64,000 bases of DNA from contig JBAHVR010000295.1 in assembly GCA_036898135.1 (NCBI GenBank), positions 62,001 to 126,000 of the forward strand. The letters are read 5' to 3'. Below, piece after piece: positions 33,483 through 43,717 of this stretch; positions within the stretch are counted from its first letter, which is position 1, and every line of letters starts with the position of its first letter. Origin of the DNA: Oncomelania hupensis (lineage: Eukaryota > Mollusca > Gastropoda > Littorinimorpha > Pomatiopsidae). The position numbers and the translations under genes are program-made. The notes under the pieces were generated by a model that was not told the origin of the DNA, searched no databases, and worked only from the letters and a program-made list of their open reading frames with translations.

Positions 33483-33769
33483 AGTTCCAGTCATTCGCCC
33501 AAAAAGGCAATCACCGAAGTCGAACGAAGCTCTCCGATGTGTTACGAAATGATGCTTGCATGACTACGACTAGTTGACATTAAAAATGATCGCTGTTGCT
33601 TCTAATTCTGTTCGATTTACACAGATTAGCATTTCGCAACGGTATACTTTGTTATTATCGACCATATTTAATAGTTGCGTTCCTTGATTTGCATTTTGTT
33701 AGTTCTCAGCAGTAGGCTAATAATAGTATTCCCAATTTCCTGCCTAGAACCAAGTAGACACTGTTATAC

Positions 33770-34925
33770 AATATCCTATCCTATCCTATCCTGTCCCATA
33801 ACCCGAAGGTCGTAGGGGCACCACAGATGATCGTTTAACCAGCATACTCCATCTTTCTCTGTCCTCAGCAGCCCTCATGGCTTCGCTCAGTGTCAAACCA
33901 GTCCATTCTCGAATGTTGTCCTCCCACCTCTTTTTTGGTCTCCCCCTTCTTCTACCTCCTTGCACTGTGCCTTGCAGAATGATCTTTGCAAGGCCTGATG
34001 ATCTGGTGACGTGGCCATACCATCGGAGTTTCCGTTTCTTCACCACTGTGAGCAGGTCATCGTGTTGTCCAATGGCTTGTGTGATGGTCTGTCGGACTTC
34101 GTCGTTGGTGATGTGTTGGGTATAGGAAATGCACAGAAGTCTTCTGTAGCACCTCATCTCCATGCTTTGTATTCTTCGTTGGAGATCTGCTGTGAGGGTC
34201 CATGCTTCGCAAGCATATAGGAAGATGGAGATGACCAGAGAGCGCAGCAGTCTTACTTTGGAATGTAGACTGATGGTTCTGTCTTTCCAAATGGGCTTCA
34301 ACCTTGTCAGGGCAGCAGTTGTTTGTGCGATCCTGGAGAGGACTTCCTGTCGAGACCCATTGTCTGACACAATGGCTCCTAAATATTTGAAGCTGTGCAC
34401 TGTGTTGAGGGATTGGCCTTGTACTTTGATGTCCGTGTTGATGCCATTGGTGTTGTTGGTCATCATTTTGGTCTTCTCTGCACTTATTTCCATTCCATAA
34501 GCTCTGGAGGTGGTGTCAAGCCTCTGTACAAGCTGTTCAAGTTCTTGTTCCTCTCCAGCCAATCCATCAATATCATCCGCAAAACGAAGATTGGAGATTG
34601 CTCTGCCCCCTATGCTGACTGTGCCTTCGTGATCTGCAAGAGCATCTGACATGATGCGCTCTAGGAAGATGTTGAAGAGTGTTGGAGATAGTAGGCATCC
34701 TTGACGCACACCGATTGTTGTTCTGAACCAGTTCCCGATGACGCTGTTATGGAGGACTGCACTGGTAGCCTTGTCATACAGGCTTTTGATGACTTCAATA
34801 ATTTTAGGGCTGATGTTGTACACTTTCATGGTTGCCCATAGAGCTGCATGCCAGACTCGGTCAAATGCCTTCTTGAAGTCTATGAACACATGATATAGAT
34901 GTTGTTGGTGCTGTAGGTATTTCTC
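33770..34925 (-). mobile_element. LINE A copy 6, best preserved
   Basis: A 5'-truncated minus-strand insertion with its tail (ATCCT)n at 33770-33792 on the plus strand. It lies inside TIR copy A, so it postdates that element. Its 5' truncation is at about 34925. Confidence 0.9.
33786..34889 (-). CDS. LINE A reverse transcriptase fragment, open
   Basis: A 367-residue open frame. RT motif A FIDFKKAFDRVW (residues 2-13), GVRQGCLLSPTLFNIFLE (about 61-78), RFADDIDGL with the catalytic FADD box (about 101), the LGAIVSDNGS thumb, ISIFLYACEAWTL and the C-terminal HITNDEVRQ / RKLRWYGHVTR / GRRRGRPKKRWEDNI domain seen in RTE/I-like LINEs. The endonuclease and fingers are lost to 5' truncation, so no mobile product is expected. 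The intact frame indicates a recent insertion compared with copies 1, 3, 4 and 5. Confidence 0.9.
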   Translation of the reverse strand: MFIDFKKAFDRVWHAALWATMKVYNISPKIIEVIKSLYDKATSAVLHNSVIGNWFRTTIGVRQGCLLSPTLFNIFLERIMSDALADHEGTVSIGGRAISNLRFADDIDGLAGEEQELEQLVQRLDTTSRAYGMEISAEKTKMMTNNTNGINTDIKVQGQSLNTVHSFKYLGAIVSDNGSRQEVLSRIAQTTAALTRLKPIWKDRTISLHSKVRLLRSLVISIFLYACEAWTLTADLQRRIQSMEMRCYRRLLCISYTQHITNDEVRQTITQAIGQHDDLLTVVKKRKLRWYGHVTRSSGLAKIILQGTVQGGRRRGRPKKRWEDNIREWTGLTLSEAMRAAEDRERWSMLVKRSSVVPLRPSGYGTG

Positions 34926-35309
34926 ATGTTGTTGTTATACAATAACCATAGGCTTAATTTACATTAGACCTGTATTGTTTGTTTTATACGTAAATAAATG
35001 TATAAACTATATCTATTCTAATTAATAATATTTAGACCTATACTTTATAATATTTTGAATCTTTAAATTTCCGGAGAAAGACGAGTAGGCTAAGCGAATT
35101 TTGTTTTATAACTCGATATCAGAGTTCAAGTAATGGTTAGTTAGTTATTCATTGCTTACAGGGTCCAGCGGACTTCAAAGAGCCGAATCAGGACCACAAA
35201 ATCAAGACAACTCGAGATCAGAGTTAAATTAATATCTAATTAGTTATTCATTGCTTACAGGGTCCAGAGGACTGCAAAGAGCCGAATCAGGACCACAAAA
35301 TCAAGACCA

Positions 35310-35318
35310 CGACTTCGC

Positions 35319-35395
<77 letters not shown>

Positions 35396-35439
35396 TAGTT
35401 ATTTAGTTAAATCTTTAATTTATTTAATTGTTTTGTTTG

Positions 35440-35499
<60 letters not shown>

Positions 35500-35510
35500 T
35501 GTTTGTTTGT
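35310..35510. repeat. (AGT)n and (ATT)n microsatellites inside TIR copy A
   Basis: (AGT)n spans 35320-35394 and (ATT)n 35447-35500, in the same positions as the AGT-rich blocks of copies B and C. They directly abut reversed family R 3' ends (35155-35310). Confidence 0.9.
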
Positions 35511-36437
35511 TTGTTATTATTATTTTTAAAATCATTATTATTATTATTATTATTATTCCTACCTTTAAAAAAAGAAAGAAAAGAATAGTGTGCTGCTGTG
35601 CGTGCTCAATGGTGTAAATATGGTCAGTGATGTTTTGTTTGTTTTTGCTGAAGTTTGGTGTAACCCGAAATATTCAGATGGTGTTACTGGTTATTTTTTT
35701 CTTATAGATTTACCAAAGTTTTCAGATGATTTATGGAAATTTCCGCCTGCCACGCAACATTTTTTAAATACGTGTTTCTCATTAAAATACATATCATTGA
35801 AATACATATAACAAATTTACTGTAACAGTTAAAAAGAATAATATTAGTTAAATAATAAAAATGTCACTGTTTTTTGAGACCATTATAAACTTGCTTTGCC
35901 TTGCTGTGCTGAAGGGACATCAACGTATCCATAGCGCTTTGAATTTTTGTCATGGTTTTATTGTTGATATAGATGTGAAATCGTTGTATGTGTGCATTAT
36001 GTGTTATGTATTACATTTACTCTTTATTACTAATTGTGTCAGTATATTGATCATCATAAAATAATAATAATACTAACTGCTTCAAAATGCGAATCTCGAC
36101 TTGACTCAGCTTGAAGCTGTGCAGATCGAAATAGAATTAGATCTAGAAGCAACAGCTGCTATTTTTATGCACGGATGTTTCACCACAGGCTCTGATGTCT
36201 TTTATTTCGTCTTTGTAAACTCGTGGGCCTCCTACATACGTACGTAGTATAGTATGTAATTGAGGCCTACGAAATACGAGACTTCCCAGCCTGTGGTTTC
36301 ACGTAGTCCTGCCAGCATTCGTTTGTAAAACATCGGATAGCTTCGCTCGACTCGGAGAGCTTCGTTCGACTTCGGTAATTGCCTTTTTCGGCGAATGACT
36401 GGAACTAGGTTGGAAAAAACAAGTTCGCTTCCCGATC

Positions 36438-37043
36438 CCTTTCAAGGCCCGTGAATCCTTGAAGAAAGACATCGACGAGATGCTGAAGATGGGCATCATC
36501 AGGGAGTCCAGTTCCCCCTACGCGTCCCCTGTCGTGGTCGTGAAGAAGAAGGACGGGAGCAACAGAGTATGCATCGACTACAGAAAGGTTAATAAGATCA
36601 CCGTCTTCGACCCCGAGCCGATGCCTACTGCAGCAGATTTCTTCCGCCAATTATCGGGGAGCAAAATATTCTCGAAGATTTACCTCAGCAAGGGTTATTG
36701 GCAAATCCCCGTGCGTCAGCAGGACATACCAAAGACTGCTTTTATAACTCCTGATGGGACGTACGAGTGCCTAAGGATGCCCTTTGGTATGGTCAACAGC
36801 GGAGCGACCCTAAAGAGAGGAATGAGGAAGATGCTCAAAGGGATGGACAACGTCGTGTGTTACTGGGACGACCTGCTAGTCCACACCCACACCTGGAAGG
36901 AGCATCTGCAGACCTTGAGGGAGCTGTTCCACCGTCTCACAGAAGCCAACCTGACCTTGAGACCCAGCAAGTGCATTCTGGGAGCTGACAACGTCAACTT
37001 CATCGGACGTTCGATGGAAGAAGGAGACAACGGAGGATGCACT
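36438..37043 (+). pseudogene. Gmr1-like reverse transcriptase, truncated
   Basis: RT palm and fingers of the Ty3/gypsy type: IIRESSSPYASPVVVVKKKD, RVCIDYRKVN, GYWQIPV, FRMPFG-type LRMPFGMVNSGA and catalytic box YWDDLLV. Motif A reads FSKIYLSKGYWQ, with Tyr in place of the catalytic Asp (the inverted copy at 38.3 kb has FSKIDLSKGYWQ). The frame stops matching at 37043, where an LTR begins, so the thumb, connection and RNase H are gone. An inactive copy. Confidence 0.9.
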
Positions 37044-37044
37044 G

Positions 37045-37700
37045 TGTTACACTCGTTTGATGTTGGGGTGTTTTTCTATCAGAAGTTGATTCAGCCCCAA
37101 TGCTGAAGTCCTGATAAAGTGTAACTCAGATTCGTTTATCCACGCAGCCTGCTCACTCAGCAACAAGGCAAAGTCTTCGTATGTAGTTTTCCAACTGTAT
37201 TCAGCATACATCAACACTGCATACAATCGCTTTTTCCACTCTCAACTTTTTACTTTCAACTCTCTCAACTCTAATACAACAACTCTCTCTCTAAAAAAAA
37301 ACACCTTTTGAAACAGTGCGGCACTATATATATATAGTCTCTCTAAACTCCAGAAAGAACGAGAATACCCCCAACGTGACACACCACAACGAATCAGAAC
37401 AAGCTTTGTCATCACTGTCTCACGTCATACAACCTTATTTGGGATGGAAGCGTCTCGTAGTTACCACTAGAATTATCCATACGCTTCGATCGATAGTAAA
37501 CAACCCACTCTCGAAAATTCTCAAATAATATCGACCAACTAAAATTACCGACGTTATACAAAGCTTCTTCTAATAACAGCGCAAATTCAAATCAAAGGTA
37601 AATACACTCTATTACTGCATGCGTTGCAAAATAAAACGAACAGATCTATCGCGCGCGTCACACACGCAAGCCTACCATTGCACGCGTCTCCAAAGTAACA
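37045..37700 (-). repeat. Gmr1-like LTR, minus orientation
   Basis: Runs on the minus strand from TGTTACTTTGGAG (37700) to GAGTGTAACA (37045), i.e. TGTTAC...GTAACA, 656 bp. A poly-purine GAGTGGGGGG lies just upstream on that strand (37703-37714), so this is the 3' LTR of a minus-strand element. It matches 38534-38963 in reverse complement. TATA-like and AATAAA-type signals occur at matching positions. Confidence 0.8.
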
Positions 37701-38533
37701 TAACCCCCCACTCAAGAAGAAATTTACTTAATTTCTTTCAACAACGTTGAGACGCAATGCGCAAACAAAATCCAGAATTAAAACTTATTTCAGTATGTCT
37801 AGATACTGTCAATGTTCACCCAAACACAGAGTCAATGTTTTTTCACCCGCCAGGATACGATACCCTCGTCCGTTAAGGTTGTCATCGGCCCAAAGACAGT
37901 GATCTTGTGGGCTCTCCTGGAGTCAGTGCATCCTCCGTTGTCTCCTTCTTCCATCGAACGTCCGATGAAGTCGACGTTGTCAGCTCCCAGAATGCACTTG
38001 CTGGGTCTCACGGTCAGGTTGGCTTCTTGAAGACGGTGAAACAGCTCCCTCAAGGTCTGCAGATGCTCCCTCCAGTTCTTGGTGTAGACTAGCAGGTCGT
38101 CCCAGTAACACACGACGTTGTCCATCTCATAGAGCATCTTTTTTATTCATTCCTCTCTTCAGGGTAGCTCCGCTGTTGACCATGCCAAAGGGCATCCTTA
38201 GTCCCATCAGGAGTTATAAAAGCAGTCTTTGGTATGTCTTGTTGACGCACGGGGACTTGCCAATAACCCTTGCTGAGGTCAATCTTTGAGAAGATTTCAA
38301 TCTCCGATAATTGGCGGAAGAGGTCTGCTGCGGGCCTTTCCACTGCATCAGCAACTTATTGTGTTCGGTAGGTAGCAGTACCAGCACTTTGTCGCCAGGT
38401 CTGAACTTCCTGTTCACAGCCCTACGATCGTAGTAGTGCTTTCCACAGTCCTTGGACTTCATCAGTTTTTCTCTGGCTATCACGAGAGTCTGCTCCAGCT
38501 TCTCCCGTAGCTCAAACACGTACTGGTAGCTGA
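37701..38533 (-). pseudogene. Inverted, internally deleted Gmr1-like copy
   Basis: Read on the minus strand from 38533: integrase C-terminus (FELREKLEQ, KDCGKHYYDRRAVNRKFRPG, LMQWKGP), then an abrupt junction near 38338 to RT (DLFRQLSEIEIFSKIDLSKG, YWQVPVRQQD, YWDDLLVYT, GRSMEEGDNGG), then a non-coding stretch, a purine tract and the LTR at 37700. About 570 nt of coding sequence between GPY/F and RT is deleted, and a frameshift sits near 38140. It independently shows IN before RT. No LTR of the same orientation lies at the far end. Confidence 0.85.
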
Positions 38534-38963
38534 TATTATTTGAGAATTTTCGAGAGTGGGTTGTTTACTATCGATCGATGCGTATGGATAGTTCTAGTGG
38601 TAACCATGGAAGCTTCCATTCCAAATAGGGTTGTATGACCTGATACAGTGATGATGAAATTGCTTTTGATTGGTTGTGGTGTTTCATGTGGGGTATTCTC
38701 GCTTGTTCTGGAGTATGTAGAGACTATATAAGTGCCGCACTGTTTCAAAAAGAGAGAGGGTGGAAAGTAAAAAGTTGAGAGTGGAAAAAGCGATTGTATG
38801 CAGTGTTGATGTATGCTGAATAAAGTTGGAAAACTAAATACAAAGACTTTGCCTTGTTGCTGAGTGATCAGGCTGCGAGGATAAACGAATCTGAGTTACA
38901 CTGTATCAGGTTTCAAGCATCGGGGCTGAATCAACTGATAAAAAAACTACATCGAGTGGAACA
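38534..38963 (+). repeat. Gmr1-like LTR, plus orientation, 5'-truncated
   Basis: Starts at ATATTATTTGAGAATTTTCG, directly joined to integrase sequence of the inverted copy, and ends GAGTGGAACA at 38963. The first ~165 bp of the LTR are missing. A TATA-like ACTATATAAG at 38723 and AATAAA at 38819 mark the transcript start and polyadenylation sites expected of an LTR. It could be the 3' LTR of the plus-strand element, separated from it by the inverted copy. Confidence 0.75.
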
Positions 38964-39344
38964 GTGACCATATTATTTTCCCCTTACCATCAACTGGTTC
39001 GCTGGTGTCAGAATAATGTGACCAGTAGTCGCCTATACGCTTCGGTGTCGTGTGACTATAATCTACAGTTACTTGGTCCTCTATACGCATTGTGTCCGTG
39101 GACGTTAATTTACCTAAGCAAAGCAAAGTAAACCTTATTTACGCCCCCATGCGCCCAGGTGTTAGGGGACGGAAATTTTATCATTGTTTCGGTTATAAAA
39201 TTTACTAAAGAAAGAAAGAAAGGAGCTGTATTTGTCCCCTATACGCAATTAATTGACCCCTTTCCCCCTTTCCCAGTCCCCTATTCGCTATATGTGACGT
39301 GGGACTTTAATCTATCTACCAACCAACCAACCCTATACGCACTG

Positions 39345-40105
39345 CAGGGCCGGACCTGGGAAAAGTCGAGAGGGGGGTTACAGATTCAGCCAAGGCGCGA
39401 AGCGCCGATCCTTCTAGGAAAATCCGGGGAATTTTTTTTTTCACGGATGCAAAATGGTGCAATCTGGTGCAATCTGAACCTTGAAAAAGCCATTTGTGAT
39501 GGTCTGGGACTTTGAGCTTTTTGAACTTCAGACGTCTTTTCACCGATCTTTCTCGGAAAGAAGTGCATTGAAGGAGAGCAGCTCTTTTGGGTACCTGGTC
39601 GATTCAACGGAAATCCATTCCAACGATGTTTGTGGACGATTCAGCGATGGCCGTTTCAACGGATGTTCGTTACAACGAATTGTCATAATTATCAACTTAG
39701 CATCTTAATTAATATTTATAAAAAGTCGTTTTTGGGGGATTAGGGCTGTATCAAGGTGAAGGTGCTGGAAGAGGCTTGCGGCCAGAACAAGAAAATATGA
39801 ACAAGAAAATATGGCTGCATTTACTATTTAGGCTTAGGGGTTGGGTTACTTGGTCGTTTCAACGGGAAAACGCTTTGGACGTTTCAACGGATCCCTTAAA
39901 ATGGATTTCCGATGAATTGTCTATAAATAACTCTTTGTACATTGGACCCGAAGTGACTAAAAACTTCAATGTTTTAAAAACAATGTTAAAAAATTGAAAC
40001 TCTTTGCATTTAAAAAAAATTTCTTTTAGTTTGGAGACGGGGGGGGGGGGGGGGGGGTGGAACCCAGGTAACCCCCCCCCCCCTCCCTCCCTGGGTCCGG
40101 CCCTG
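39345..40105. mobile_element. MITE with CAGGGCCGGACC termini
   Basis: It begins CAGGGCCGGACCTGGG and ends in its complement (40088-40105), flanked by CACTG at 39340-39344 and 40106-40110. The undisturbed minisatellite consensus reads CGCACTGTGTCC, so the 5-bp duplication is exact. The terminal sequence resembles hAT ends, but those give 8-bp duplications. 761 bp, no transposase; poly-G at 40040-40085. Confidence 0.75.
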
Positions 40106-40110
40106 CACTG

Positions 40111-40801
40111 TGTCCGGGGACGTTAATCTAACCACAAAACGAAACGAAACGAAACGGCGAGAGCTCTTACGCTGATTTTGATCAAAGAAAATGACATCTT
40201 GAATTTGAAAGTAAATTTTGTTAGGCTTTAGGCGTCCGTGGACTTAGTTTTTTCTCTCCCTTCTTTTCAACACTATTTTTAGGCCTTTTTGGAACTTTAG
40301 TATTACAATAGCACAATACGTCCACATAAAGAAGAAAATTTCTAACTATAATTTCCTAAATCGGTAGAGATTTTATTACGAAAATATGAAATTTCCAAAT
40401 TCTGAAGATTATTCCCATAAGTTATGAATGGATTTGAATGCTTGATTTTTTGTGTTCTGTGATTTTAAAATATTTTATTTTACTAGTTCTGATTCTCTGT
40501 GGTAGGCTGGTAAATAATGTTTTGAATCTACATCGTTTCAACATTTTGTTTTTTGACAAAATACCAAGGATTTTCTGTTCTATACGTATTTAACCTAAAT
40601 AATAACTTTTAGAACCTTAGAAAATATACAACAATCTGAAATCTGTAATCTATTATTATTTCGTTACAATTATATATTGAAATATTTAACAAAACTAAAT
40701 AATTATTAATTTTATACTATGAAATTTTCTTGAATTAAATATCTTTTATGTAACAATAATTATTTAGCAATGTCGTCCCCTAGTCTGATAATATTAATGA
40801 A
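40111..40801. other. Stretch without recognised gene
   Basis: AT-rich, no domain-bearing frame. It follows a single minisatellite unit (to about 40135) and a short (AACGA)n run. Confidence 0.4.
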
Positions 40802-40912
40802 GATCCGTTGGATCTCATTTTTGATCTGATGATTATGGTCATTGTTGTCAGGGTGGCGACGTGGTGATCGTCCTTAACGCTCATGCAATAGGACGTTAAG
40901 CATCGTTTTTCG
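40802..40912 (+). repeat. SINE-like 3' module, copy 2
   Basis: Nearly identical to 9303-9413. It ends GGACGTTAAGCATCG followed by a (TTCG)n tail. Confidence 0.65.
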
Positions 40913-41054
40913 TTCGTTCGTTCTGATAATATTATTTTCCCCTTTACCAACAACTGGCCCGCTGGTATCAGTATAAATCGGTACAGTAGTCACCTATATG
41001 CGAAAGTGTCGTGTGACTATAATCTACAAACAACTACGCTTATGTGTCCGGGGA

Positions 41055-41923
41055 GCGAACTTGTTTTTTCCAACCTAGTACCAGTCATTCGCCGAAAAAG
41101 GCAATTCCCGAAGTCGAACGAAGCTCTCCAAGTCGAGCGAAGGTATCCGATGTTTTACGAACAGGACTACGTGAAACCACAGGCAGGGAAGTCTTGTCTT
41201 TCGTAGGCCTCGATTACCTACTAGATATACTACGTACGTATGTAGGAGGCCCACGAGTTTACAAAGACGAAAGAAAAGACTTCAGAACCTGTGGTAAAAC
41301 ATCCGTGCATAAAAATAGCCGCCGTTGCTTCTAAATCTAGTTCTGTTTCGATCTGCACAGCTTCAATCTGTAAGTTAAGTCGAGATTCGCATTTTGAAGC
41401 AGTTAGTATTATTATTATTTTATGATGATTACTATACTGACACAATTAGTAATAAAGAGTAAAATTAATACATGACATATAATGCACACATACAACGATA
41501 TTTCACATCTATATCAACAATAAAACCATGACACAATTTCTAAGCGCTATGGATACGTTGATGTCCCTTCAGCACAAGGCAAAGCAAGTTTATCATGGTC
41601 TAGAAAAACAAGTGACATTTTTATTGCAAGTACCAAAAGCAATTATTTAACTATATCATAGCAATATTATTCTTTTTTTAACTGATACAGTAAATTTGTT
41701 ATTTGTATTTCAATGATATGTATTTTAAATCATCTGAAAACTTTGGAAAATCGATAAGAAAAAAATAACCAGTAACACCATCTGAATATTTCGGGCTACA
41801 CTTAACTTCAGCAAAAATAAACAAAACGTCACTGACCATATTTACACCATTGAGCACGCACAGCAGCACACTATTCTTTTTAAAAAAGATAAAAGAAAAA
41901 AAAAGAGGAATACTACTACTACA

Positions 41924-41978
<55 letters not shown>

Positions 41979-42041
41979 ATAATAATAATAATAATAGTAA
42001 CAAACAAACAAAACAAAATAAATTAAAGATTTTACTAAATA

Positions 42042-42106
<65 letters not shown>

Positions 42107-42775
42107 GCAAAGTTGTGGTCTTTATTTTGTGGTCCTGATTCGGCTCTTTGCAATCCGCTTGATCCTGTAAGCAATGAATAACTAACTATTAATTTAACTC
42201 TGATCTCGAGCTATGAAAAAAAAGAGAAAAAAAAAAGATTTCGCTTAGCCTACTCGCCCTTCTCCGGAAATTTAAAGACTCGAATATTATAAAGTATAGG
42301 CCTAAATATTATTAATTAGAATGTATATAGTTTATACATTTATTTACGTATAAAACAAACAATACAGGTCTAATAATTATATTCAGCTAGTGAGCTTCTT
42401 CACTGCGCGGAGAAAGACTTATATAATGTAGATTAAGCGTATGTATACTGTATAACAGTGTCTACTTGGTTCTAGGCAGGAAATGGGGAATGCAATTTTT
42501 TAGCCTACTGCTGAGAACAAATAAAATGCAAATCAAGGAACGCAACTATTAAATATGGTCGATAATAATTATGCTGATCTTAACAAGTATACCGTTGCGA
42601 AATGCTTATCTGTGTAAATCGAAGAGAATTAGAAGCAACAGCGATCATTTTTTAATGTTTAACTAGTCGTAGTCATGCAAGCATCATTTCGCAACACATC
42701 GGAGAGCTTCGTTCGACTTCGGTGATTGCCTTTTTCGGCGAATGACTGGAACTAGGTTGGAAAAAACAAGTTTGC
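41055..42775 (-). mobile_element. TIR transposon copy B (inverted), 9-bp duplication
   Basis: GCGAACTTGTTTTTTCC at 41055 and complement ending GTTTGC at 42775, with exact 9-bp GTCCGGGGA at 41046-41054 and 42776-42784. 1721 bp. It is the mirror of copy C and has no transposase. Trinucleotide arrays (ACT)n sit at 41920-42000 and 42040-42108, next to a family R 3' end (42110-42190). Oriented opposite to copies A and C. Confidence 0.85.
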
Positions 42776-42863
42776 GTCCGGGGACGTTAATCTATTTTAA
42801 CTAACTAACTAGCAAGACAGACAACTGTAGAAAGACAATTGTCCCCTATACGCACTGCGTCCG

Positions 42864-43527
42864 GCAAACTTGTTTTTTCCAACCTAGTTCCAGTCATTCG
42901 CCGAAAAAGGCAATCACCGAAGTCGAACGAAGCTCTCCGATGTGTTGCGAAATGATGCTTGCATGACTACGACTAGTTAAACATTAAAAAATGATCGCTG
43001 TTGCTTCTAATTCTCTTCGATTTACACAGATAAGCATTTCGCAACGGTATACTTGTTAAGATCAGCATAATTATTATCGACCATATTTAATAGTTGCGTT
43101 CCTTGATTTGCATTTTATTTGTTCTCAGCAGTAGGCTAAAAAATTGCATTCCCCATTTCCTGCCTAGAACCAAGTAGACACTGTTATACAGTATACATAC
43201 GCTTAATCTACATTATATAAGTCTTTCTCCGCGCAGTGAAGAAGCTCACTAGCTGAATATAATTATTAGACCTGTATTGTTTGTTTTATACGTAAATAAA
43301 TGTATAAACTATATACATTCTAATTAATAATATTTAGGCCTATACTTTATAATATTCGAGTCTTTAAATTTCCGGAGAAGGGCGAGTAGGCTAAGCGAAA
43401 TCTTTTTTTTTCTCTTTTTTTTCATAGCTCGAGATCAGAGTTAAATTAATAGTTATTCATTGCTTACAGGATCAAGCGGATTGCAAAGAGCCGAATCAGG
43501 ACCACAAAATAAAGACCACAACTTTGC

Positions 43528-43583
<56 letters not shown>

Positions 43584-43646
43584 TATTTAGTAAAATCTTT
43601 AATTTATTTTGTTTTGTTTGTTTGTTACTATTATTATTATTATTAT

Positions 43647-43717
<71 letters not shown>

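Larger units (their letters stand above)
33461..36428 (+). mobile_element. TIR transposon, Mutator-like by target duplication (copy A), carrying LINE A
   Basis: It begins GCAAACTTGTTTTTTCC and ends in the complement (…AAAACAAGTTCGC at 36428), with inverted termini continuing for about 90 bp. It is flanked by an exact 9-bp repeat TTCCCGATC at 33452-33460 and 36429-36437. The length of 2968 includes a LINE A copy (33770-34925), so the element itself is about 1.8 kb, matching copies B and C at 41-44.6 kb. The interior has (AGT)n and (ATT)n runs, reversed family R ends and no transposase. The 9-bp duplication suits Mutator-like elements; the superfamily is inferred. Confidence 0.8.
30173..37043 (+). 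mobile_element. Gmr1-like Ty3/gypsy retrotransposon (gag-PR-IN-RT order), interrupted
   Basis: A plus-strand element with gag, zinc knuckle, protease and integrase in one frame (30353-33482), and the reverse transcriptase after the integrase (36438-37043). The IN-before-RT order is the Ty1/copia order, but the sequence is Ty3/gypsy-like, the combination known for Gmr1-type elements. The element is split at 33460/36429 by a TIR transposon with a 9-bp duplication, and it stops at 37043 where an LTR of an inverted relative begins. RNase H is missing. No 5' LTR was found before gag. Confidence 0.85.
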
